Shown piece after piece: positions 5,988 through 11,496 of a DNA stretch of 11,496 bases. Made by a program: the position numbers and the translations under genes. Position 1 is the first letter of the stretch, and every line of letters starts with the position of its first letter. The stretch is from contig JAEDNG010000015.1 in NCBI GenBank assembly GCA_016302625.1, forward strand, positions 1 through 11,496, written 5' to 3'. The notes under the pieces were generated by a model that was not told the origin of the DNA, did no database searches, and was given only the letters and a program-made list of their open reading frames with translations. The DNA is from Clostridiaceae bacterium. GTDB lineage: Bacteria; Bacillota; Clostridia; Oscillospirales; Acutalibacteraceae.

Positions 5988-6257
5988 ATGTCAGCTAAAA
6001 AGATACCGATGAGAATGTGCACCGGTTGCCGTGAAATGAAGCAGAAAAGAGAGCTCATAAGGATTGTTAAAACGCCCGAGGGCGAGATAAAGCTTGACAG
6101 AACAGGCAAGCTTAACGGCAGAGGAGCGTATATCTGCAAATCGGAGGAGTGCCTTAAAAAAGCACGGAAATCCGGCGCTTTGGCAAGAACGTTCGGCATG
6201 GAGATACCCGATGAAATTTACGGGAAGATCGAAACGGAGCTTGATTCGGTTGAATAA
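5988..6257 (+). CDS. ylxR: YlxR (RnpM) family RNA-binding protein
   Basis: This 89-residue protein belongs to the YlxR/DUF448 family. Visible motifs are the C11-T-G-C14 turn, the KRELIRIV strand, and G44-R-G-A-Y-I-C50, with a further C55. The two cysteine pairs, common in many homologues, could hold a metal, although not all family members keep them. In Bacillus subtilis, YlxR (RnpM) has been reported to bind the RNase P RNA and modulate RNase P; older work describes it as a nucleic-acid-binding protein of the nusA-infB operon. The ATG at 5988 is preferred because AAGGA ends 9 bases before it; a TTG at 5982 is too close. The gene overlaps the likely ylxQ start by 8 bases. Confidence 0.93.
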   Translation: MSAKKIPMRMCTGCREMKQKRELIRIVKTPEGEIKLDRTGKLNGRGAYICKSEECLKKARKSGALARTFGMEIPDEIYGKIETELDSVE

Positions 6258-6576
6258 TAAAATGCTAACGCTGCTGGGCTTTGCCGCAAAGGCGGGTAAG
6301 CTAAGCTTCGGAATGGACGCCGCCGCGGGTTCGCTTAAAGAAAAAAAGGCATATCTTGCCGTCGCCGCGGAGGACGTCTCACAAAAAAGTCAAAAGGAAA
6401 TCGCTTTTTTCGCCGGAAAAGGCAACGTTCAATTTCTGGTGCTTAAAGGCTTTAATATAAATGCCGTGTCGGACGCTGTCGGGCGCAGATGCGGAATCAT
6501 TACAATTAACGACAGCGGTTTTGCCGACGCTTTTTTAAAGGCGTACACTGAGGGAGGAAATGCTTATGACGAATAA
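6250..6576 (+). CDS. ylxQ: YlxQ, L7Ae/L30e-family ribosomal protein-like RNA-binding protein
   Basis: The product is about 108 residues, with the family opening LLGFAAKAGKLSFG, a central VAAEDVS segment and a late IITINDSGFADAF strand-helix. This is the L7Ae/L30e fold, whose members bind kink-turn RNAs. The cellular target of YlxQ is not well defined. The start is uncertain. TTG at 6250 gives MNNKMLTLLGF and has CGGAG 10 bases upstream, while ATG at 6262 gives MLTLLGF but has no ribosome binding site. I chose 6250 because clostridial homologues, as I recall, carry a few residues before the LLG motif. The gene starts inside the end of ylxR and overlaps infB by 11 bases, so translation is likely coupled along ylxR-ylxQ-infB. 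Confidence 0.88.
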   Translation: MNNKMLTLLGFAAKAGKLSFGMDAAAGSLKEKKAYLAVAAEDVSQKSQKEIAFFAGKGNVQFLVLKGFNINAVSDAVGRRCGIITINDSGFADAFLKAYTEGGNAYDE

Positions 6577-9196
6577 ATATAAGATTAGCGATCTTGCAAA
6601 GGATTTTAAGGTCGCGTCAAAGGATATTATCAATATAATAGCCGAAAAAACCGGAGCCGCGAAAAAGAGCGGCGGAGTACTTGATGAAACCGAGATCAGT
6701 ATCGTTTTCAACGAGATGACAAAGGCTCATGAGGAGAAAAGCTTTGCCGATTATTTCGCGACGGGAGCGGAATCCCGCGAGGCGGCTAAAAAAGCAAGGG
6801 AAGAGGAAAAGCAGAAAAAGCTTGCCGAACAGATGGCAATTCTCGAACAGCTAAAGGCCGCCGCCGCGGCACAGAACGGCGAAAAGCCGGCAGAGAAGCC
6901 CGAGAAAAAGCTCAAAGCAGAGAAAAAGCCGGCGGAGAAAAAGGAGCAAAAGACTGAGGAGAAAACCGCGCAGGTTAAACCCGAGACTCCAAAGAAAGAA
7001 ACCGTGAAGCCGGAGAATAAGCCTGCCGAAAAGCCTGCCGAAAAAGCGGAGGAGAAAAAAACCGCCGAAAAACCGGCGAAAAAGCAGGAAAAGAAAGCGG
7101 AGAAAAAGGCAGAGGACAAAAAGCCTGCAAAGACAGAAGAAAAGAAACACGGTGTTTCCGACCCGCAGCCCTTTGTTTCTCAGAAGAAGGATAAAAAGCC
7201 CGGCGAGGCGCCTAAACGCGGTCCTGCCGAGATTCGCCATGTCGATACCCGTACCTCGAACGTTAATATCGACAAATACAACGAGAAGTATGAAAGAATT
7301 GCTCCTGCAAATACTATGAAGGACAATTTTTCAAGAAAGCAGAAAATCAAGCAGAAGTCTCAGGATTACCGCCGTCCGCAGGGCGCAAAGCGAGAGACCG
7401 AGGCCGATAAAATCCGCCGCATGCAGCTTGAGCGCATAAAGAAAACCCCGATTACCGTAACGGTAGGCGAGGAAATTACCGTCGGCGAATTGGCAGCCGC
7501 GCTTAAAAAGACTGCCGCCGAGGTTATAAAGGTGCTCTTAAAGCTTGGCATGATGGCGACCGTAAATCAGGTTATCGATTACGATACCGCTGAAATCGTC
7601 GTCAGCGAAATGGGCGCTAAGATTGAAAAGCAGGTTGTCGTTACTATCGAGGAACAGATTATGGACGACACAGAGGACAATGCGGAAAATCTAAAGCCGA
7701 GAAGCCCGGTTGTTGTCGTTATGGGTCACGTTGACCACGGTAAGACCTCTCTGCTTGACGCTATCCGCAACACCGCCGTGACCGATACCGAGGCGGGCGG
7801 AATCACCCAGCATATCGGCGCGTACAGAGTAAACTGCAAGGGTCAGGATATTACCTTCCTTGATACTCCGGGTCACGCGGCGTTCACTTCAATGCGTAAG
7901 CGCGGCGCCATGGCGACCGATATAGCGGTGCTTGTCGTCGCCGCGGATGACGGTATAATGCCGCAGACTATCGAGGCTATTAACCACGCAAAGGCGGCAA
8001 ACGTTCAGATTATTGTCGCTATCAATAAAATGGATAAGCCGGAGGCAAATCCCGACAGGGTGCTTGAACAGCTTACAGAGCATGAGCTTGTTCCCGAAAA
8101 GTGGGGCGGCGACGTTATATGCGTTCCGGTTTCCGCTAAAACGCATGAGGGCATCGATAATCTTCTTGAAAGCATACTGCTTGTTGCGGAAATGATGGAG
8201 CTTAAAGCTAATCCCGACAGAAGAGCTAAAGGTATTGTTATCGAGGCGCGTCTTGATAAAGGCAGAGGACCTGTCGCCTCTCTGCTTGTGCAGAACGGAA
8301 CACTTAATTCGGGTGATATTATCGTCGCGGGTACGGCTGTCGGACGCGTGCGCGTTATGACAAACGAGAACGGCAGAGAGCTAAAAACAGCCGGCCCGTC
8401 TGTTCCGGTTGAGATTACCGGTCTTGACGAAACGCCCAACGCCGGAGATGTTTTTGACGCGGTTTCCGATGAAAGACTTGCACGTGAACTGGTTGAGCAA
8501 AGAAAGCAGAAAGCAAAAGATGAAATCTTCAACGCAAAGCAGAAGGTTACGCTTGACAATCTCTTTGACCAATTAAGCGAGGGCGACTTAAAGGAGCTTA
8601 ATATAATTGTCAAGGCTGACGTTCAGGGAAGCGTCGAGGCTGTTCGCGACAGCCTTGTAAAGCTTTCAAATGACGAGGTAAAGGTTAACGTTATTCACGG
8701 CGGCGTAGGTGCGGTAAATGAGTCCGACGTTATGCTGGCTCAGACCTCGGGTGCCATTATAGTCGGCTTTAACGTCCGTCCCGACGCTGTCGCAAAGGCA
8801 ACGGCGGAGCGAGACGGAGTCGATATGCGCATGTACCGCGTAATCTACGACTGCATTGAAGAAATTAAGGCGGCTATGAAGGGCATGCTTGCTCCGAAAT
8901 ACCGTGAAAATCAGCTCGGAACCGCGGAAGTTCGAAATGTATACAAAATTTCAAATGTCGGAACGGTCGCCGGCTGCTATATCACAAACGGTAAGGTCTC
9001 CCGCGCGTGCCAGATACGCGTCGTGCGCGACGGTATTGTTATCTGCGAGGATAAAATTGCTTCGCTGCGCCGCTTTAAGGACGATGTTAAGGAGGTAGCG
9101 CAGGGCTACGAGTGCGGTATCGGTCTTGAAAAATTTGCCGACATCAAGGAAGGCGACATATTTGAAGCCTTTATTATGGAGGAGTACAGAGATTAA
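6566..9196 (+). CDS. infB: Translation initiation factor IF-2
   Basis: This 876-residue GTPase brings initiator tRNA to the 30S subunit and promotes subunit joining. A first IF2_N helical domain (about 3-50) is followed by a long Lys/Glu/Pro/Ala-rich linker (about 70-220), a basic segment, and a second IF2_N domain (about 296-349). The G domain has all five motifs: GHVDHGKT (387-394), GGIT (411-414), DTPG (433-436), NKMD (487-490) and SAK (523-525). A beta-barrel domain II (about 551-645), domain III (about 667-765) and the tRNA-binding C2 domain (about 780-868) follow. The ATG at 6566 has GGAGG (6553-6557) 8 bases upstream; the ATG at 6560 is only 2 bases from it and would add two residues. 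The stop overlaps the rbfA start as TAATG. Confidence 0.98.
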   Translation: MTNKYKISDLAKDFKVASKDIINIIAEKTGAAKKSGGVLDETEISIVFNEMTKAHEEKSFADYFATGAESREAAKKAREEEKQKKLAEQMAILEQLKAAAAAQNGEKPAEKPEKKLKAEKKPAEKKEQKTEEKTAQVKPETPKKETVKPENKPAEKPAEKAEEKKTAEKPAKKQEKKAEKKAEDKKPAKTEEKKHGVSDPQPFVSQKKDKKPGEAPKRGPAEIRHVDTRTSNVNIDKYNEKYERIAPANTMKDNFSRKQKIKQKSQDYRRPQGAKRETEADKIRRMQLERIKKTPITVTVGEEITVGELAAALKKTAAEVIKVLLKLGMMATVNQVIDYDTAEIVVSEMGAKIEKQVVVTIEEQIMDDTEDNAENLKPRSPVVVVMGHVDHGKTSLLDAIRNTAVTDTEAGGITQHIGAYRVNCKGQDITFLDTPGHAAFTSMRKRGAMATDIAVLVVAADDGIMPQTIEAINHAKAANVQIIVAINKMDKPEANPDRVLEQLTEHELVPEKWGGDVICVPVSAKTHEGIDNLLESILLVAEMMELKANPDRRAKGIVIEARLDKGRGPVASLLVQNGTLNSGDIIVAGTAVGRVRVMTNENGRELKTAGPSVPVEITGLDETPNAGDVFDAVSDERLARELVEQRKQKAKDEIFNAKQKVTLDNLFDQLSEGDLKELNIIVKADVQGSVEAVRDSLVKLSNDEVKVNVIHGGVGAVNESDVMLAQTSGAIIVGFNVRPDAVAKATAERDGVDMRMYRVIYDCIEEIKAAMKGMLAPKYRENQLGTAEVRNVYKISNVGTVAGCYITNGKVSRACQIRVVRDGIVICEDKIASLRRFKDDVKEVAQGYECGIGLEKFADIKEGDIFEAFIMEEYRD
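7021..7044 (+). repeat. Tandem 12-base repeat inside the IF-2 linker
   Basis: Two perfect copies of GCCTGCCGAAAA (7021-7032 and 7033-7044) encode back-to-back Pro-Ala-Glu-Lys units. They sit in a longer imperfect Lys/Glu/Pro/Ala-rich run from about 6880 to 7150. Such runs can change length by slippage, and the linker is the least conserved part of IF-2. Confidence 0.7.
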
Positions 9197-9543
9197 TGGC
9201 TGGTTACAGAATTAACCGGATCACATCCGATATAAAGCTTTGCTTGTCTGAGCTTTTGCGCGAGGTAAAGGATCCGAGGGTAAGCAAGCTTTTAAGTATA
9301 GTAAAGGTCGACGTTTCAAGCGACCTTTCCTATGCTACGGTTTATGTCAGCGCTATCGAGGGCTACGAGCAAACCGTCAGCTCGGTCAAGGCGCTTAAAG
9401 GCGCGGCGGGATTTTTACGCCGCGAGCTTGGAGCAAAGCTATCGCTTAGAAAGGTTCCGGAGCTGCGCTTTGTTGCGGACGATTCGATAGAGCAAAGCGC
9501 TAATATTTCAAGAATTATCGAATCCTTAAATGAGGAAAATTAA
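9196..9543 (+). CDS. rbfA: 30S ribosome-binding factor RbfA
   Basis: This 115-residue protein has the RbfA KH-like fold. It opens with an RINRI helix, followed by a long helix, the DPRVSKLLSIVKVDVS segment, a YATVYVS strand and the RRELGAKL-LRKVPELRF end. RbfA binds the immature 30S neck and helps process the 5' end of 16S rRNA; it is also a cold-shock factor in E. coli. Its ATG shares one base with the infB stop (TAATG), and GGAGGAG (9178-9184) lies 11 bases upstream within infB. In Bacillus, ylxP lies between infB and rbfA; here there is no room for it. Confidence 0.96.
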   Translation: MAGYRINRITSDIKLCLSELLREVKDPRVSKLLSIVKVDVSSDLSYATVYVSAIEGYEQTVSSVKALKGAAGFLRRELGAKLSLRKVPELRFVADDSIEQSANISRIIESLNEEN

Positions 9544-9544
9544 T

Positions 9545-10549
9545 ATGAAGAAGAAAAAAAATGACGGCTGCCGGGATTTGAGCCTTCGGCAAACCGCGGG
9601 GTTTTTAAAAAAACACGATAATTATATCATTTTGTCCCACGCTTCCCCGGACGGTGACACCTTAGGTTCGGCGTATGCGCTTTATTACGGTCTTAACGAG
9701 ATAGGTAAGTCCGCATGCGTCATCTGTCCCGATGTCATTCCGGAAAAGTACAGCTATTTTGCAAGAAAAACCGACCATGTCTCCCGTGAAAACGCCACCG
9801 TTATTGCGGTTGACGTGGCGGACAAAAAGCTTTTAGGTGCGCTGGAGGAGGATTTCGGGGATATAGTTGACCTTAATATCGACCATCACGTTTCAAACGT
9901 GAGATTTGCGAAAAATCTCTATCTTGATTCCGACGCGGCGGCGACAGCCGAATGTATTTATGAGCTTTTGAGTTTTATGAAGGTAAATATCAACGATATA
10001 ACCGCAAAGGCGCTTTATACCGGTATAGTTACCGACACCGGCTGTTTTAAATATTCAAATGTAACGGCGAAAACGCATATAATCGCGGCGCAGCTGCATG
10101 AATTTGATATTAACGCCCCCGAAATCAACCGAATCATGTTCGATACCAAATCAAGAAAGCTTTTGGAGCTTGAAAGAATGGTGCTTGACGCGTCGGAATT
10201 TCATTTTGACGGTAAGTGCATTTTGCTTCCCGTCACCGCCGAAATGCAGGAAAAAACCGGCTGCAGCGGCACCGAGCTTGAGGGTATTGCGGTTATTTCA
10301 AGAAGCATTGAGGGAGTTGCCGCAGGCATTACCCTTAAGCAGACCGATACCGAGGAGTTTAAGGTCTCTCTTCGCACCTATCCGCCGCTTGATGCGTCGG
10401 CAATATGCAAAAAATTAGGCGGCGGAGGACATAAGGGCGCCGCCGGCGCAACAGCTCACGGAACGCTTGGCGAGGTAAAACAAACCGTATTAAAGGCTGT
10501 CAAAGAGGCTATGGAGGAAGTGTATGCAGGGGTTAATACTGCTGAATAA
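9545..10549 (+). CDS. nrnA: DHH/DHHA1 phosphoesterase, NrnA-like (nanoRNase / pAp phosphatase)
   Basis: This 334-residue protein has the DHH superfamily motifs: H32-x-x-x-D36-G-D38, Asp90 in the AVDVAD strand, D113-H-H115 and D164-T-G166. A C-terminal DHHA1 domain carries the Gly-rich GGGGHKGAAG loop (292-301). These residues bind two Mn ions and the nucleotide substrate. NrnA proteins degrade very short oligonucleotides and dephosphorylate pAp to AMP; some relatives prefer cyclic-di-nucleotide products such as pApA. The ATG at 9545 has GAGGA 8 bases upstream and follows the rbfA stop by one base; an ATG at 9530 overlaps rbfA and is less likely. The gene overlaps truB by 26 bases. The position between rbfA and truB is typical of Firmicutes. 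Family certain, exact substrate inferred. Confidence 0.94.
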   Translation: MKKKKNDGCRDLSLRQTAGFLKKHDNYIILSHASPDGDTLGSAYALYYGLNEIGKSACVICPDVIPEKYSYFARKTDHVSRENATVIAVDVADKKLLGALEEDFGDIVDLNIDHHVSNVRFAKNLYLDSDAAATAECIYELLSFMKVNINDITAKALYTGIVTDTGCFKYSNVTAKTHIIAAQLHEFDINAPEINRIMFDTKSRKLLELERMVLDASEFHFDGKCILLPVTAEMQEKTGCSGTELEGIAVISRSIEGVAAGITLKQTDTEEFKVSLRTYPPLDASAICKKLGGGGHKGAAGATAHGTLGEVKQTVLKAVKEAMEEVYAGVNTAE

Positions 10550-11426
10550 GCCAAAGGATATAACCTCTTTTGGAGCCGTGGCTAAACTCAGGCGGCTTTC
10601 GCATGAAAAACGCGTCGGACATACAGGAACCCTTGACCCGATGGCGACAGGAGTATTGCCTGTTTTATTAGGCAAAGCAACCGCGCTTTCGGGACTTTTG
10701 CTTGACGCGGACAAGCGGTATACCGCAGGCATTAAGCTTGGTATTACCACAGATACGGACGATATAACAGGCAACATACTTAAACAAAGTAAGGTCAGCG
10801 TTACCGCAGAGCAGCTTCACGAGGCTCTTTTACATTTCACGGGTAAAATAGAACAGCGCCCGCCGATGTACAGCGCGCTTAAAAAGGACGGTGTGCGGCT
10901 TTATACTTTAGCGCGCGAGGGTAAAACCGTGGATATAAAAAGCCGTGAGATTGAAATTTTTTCTATTGAGTTAATTTCAGAGCTTAACGCCGATAATATT
11001 TTTAAAATCGACGTTCATGTTTCAAAGGGAACATATATAAGGTCGCTTGCCCGCGATATCGGGGAATACTTAGGGTGCGGTGCGTGTCTTGACTCGCTTG
11101 AACGTACCTATACGGGCGGATTTTCTTTATCCGAATGTGTGCCGCTTGACTCTCTTACAGAGGAAAACATTCATGATTGCTGTTTAAGCGAGGAAAGGGC
11201 GGTCGGGTATCTCCGCGAGGTTTCGGTTACCGAAAAACAGGCGGTGCGTTTTTGCAACGGCGGTCAGCTCGATTTTGACAGGCTTAAACCAAATAAATTG
11301 TCGGACGGAGAGTTGATAAGGGTAAAGCTTGCGGATAAATTTTTAGGAATAGGCTATGCCGATTTAACAAAAAATCAGCTTGCGATTAAATGTATTGTAG
11401 GCTATCCGGGAGAAGAGGACAGATGA
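10524..11426 (+). CDS. truB: tRNA pseudouridine(55) synthase TruB
   Basis: This 300-residue enzyme makes pseudouridine at position 55 in the T loop of tRNAs. The catalytic motif GHTGTLDP holds the nucleophile Asp38, followed by MATGVLPVLLGKAT. Other conserved parts are Tyr66 in KRYTAG, the RPPMYSALK segment (112-120) with RLYTLAREG, and SKGTYIRSLARDIG (167-180) in the catalytic fold. A C-terminal PUA-like region spans about 235-296. The ATG at 10524 lies 26 bases inside nrnA and has GGAGGA (10513-10518) 5 bases upstream. The stop overlaps the next gene as ATGA, so translation is probably coupled to ribF. Confidence 0.97.
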   Translation: MQGLILLNKPKDITSFGAVAKLRRLSHEKRVGHTGTLDPMATGVLPVLLGKATALSGLLLDADKRYTAGIKLGITTDTDDITGNILKQSKVSVTAEQLHEALLHFTGKIEQRPPMYSALKKDGVRLYTLAREGKTVDIKSREIEIFSIELISELNADNIFKIDVHVSKGTYIRSLARDIGEYLGCGACLDSLERTYTGGFSLSECVPLDSLTEENIHDCCLSEERAVGYLREVSVTEKQAVRFCNGGQLDFDRLKPNKLSDGELIRVKLADKFLGIGYADLTKNQLAIKCIVGYPGEEDR

Positions 11427-11496
11427 AAACAGCAATAGCGCTGGGCACCTTTGACGGAGTGCATAAAGGGCATAGAGCGGTGCTCGATTTGCCGCG
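11423..11496 (+). CDS. ribF: FAD synthetase / riboflavin kinase RibF (N-terminus only, cut by window edge)
   Basis: Only 24 residues are inside the window. They include GTFDGVHKGH (8-17), the nucleotidyltransferase motif of the RibF FAD synthetase domain, which adenylylates FMN. The ATG overlaps the truB stop codon as ATGA, and GGGAG lies about 10 bases upstream. The truB-ribF order is standard in Firmicutes. The N-terminus before the motif is only 7 residues, shorter than the roughly 20 residues of typical bifunctional RibF. Whether the kinase domain follows cannot be seen here. Confidence 0.9.
   Translation, partial: MKTAIALGTFDGVHKGHRAVLDLP

Noticed and set aside
6751..7240. Two overlapping long - strand frames rich in Phe, Leu, Ser and Gly
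   Set aside because: They are the complement of the Lys/Glu/Ala/Pro-rich IF-2 linker; the composition explains the lack of stops. They resemble membrane proteins only by compositional bias.
8005..8613. A 202-codon - strand frame across the IF-2 G domain and domain II
   Set aside because: It is antisense to a highly conserved coding region, Ser/Thr-rich without a recognisable domain, and a shadow of infB codon usage.
1..11496. tRNA or rRNA genes, CRISPR arrays, insertion sequences, phage genes or toxin-antitoxin pairs
   Set aside because: Nothing of the kind was recognised; the window is almost fully covered by chromosomal housekeeping or envelope genes with uniform style.

Overview
The window reads as chromosomal DNA from a low-to-moderate GC Gram-positive bacterium of the class Clostridia, most likely an Oscillospirales/Ruminococcus-type gut anaerobe. 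This is inferred from four things: the nusA-ylxR-ylxQ-infB-rbfA-nrnA-truB-ribF order typical of Firmicutes, a short NusA without C-terminal acidic repeats, strong GGAGG ribosome binding sites, and a Hanks-type kinase relative with a zinc ribbon and PASTA domains. No genus can be assigned from sequence alone.

Left part (1-1713): two genes point left. A D,D-carboxypeptidase-like penicillin-binding protein with a C-terminal membrane anchor (272-1618) is followed, with an 11-base overlap, by a cyclophilin-type peptidyl-prolyl isomerase lipoprotein that runs off the left edge (1-282). Both act outside the cytoplasmic membrane. An AT-rich divergent region (1619-1713) carries an extended -10 promoter for this pair and a weaker candidate for the rightward gene.

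Middle part (1714-4231): a calcineurin-like metallophosphoesterase with two altered motif positions is followed by a membrane-spanning protein. That protein has an N-terminal zinc ribbon, a kinase fold that has lost the catalytic Lys, Asp, Asn and DFG motif (a pseudokinase), one transmembrane segment and two extracellular PASTA domains. The pseudokinase gene has its own near-perfect sigma-A promoter, whose -35 box overlaps the stop codon of the phosphoesterase gene. This pair, beside the cell-wall genes, is the least ordinary part of the window.

Right part (4232-11496): the rimP-nusA-ylxR-ylxQ-infB-rbfA-nrnA-truB-ribF operon, with gaps of at most about 56 bases and several overlaps. A promoter at 4255-4284 is followed within about 20 bases of the predicted start by a 13-bp GNRA-capped hairpin with a U-rich tail, a possible attenuator or readthrough terminator. 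The products cover 30S maturation (RimP, RbfA), transcription elongation and termination (NusA), RNase P modulation or RNA binding (YlxR, YlxQ), translation initiation (IF2), nanoRNA/pAp turnover (NrnA), tRNA pseudouridine-55 (TruB) and FAD synthesis (RibF, cut by the right edge). The ylxP gene found between infB and rbfA in Bacillus is absent here.

No tRNA or rRNA genes, CRISPR arrays or insertion sequences were seen. No stretch longer than about 130 bases lacks a gene.
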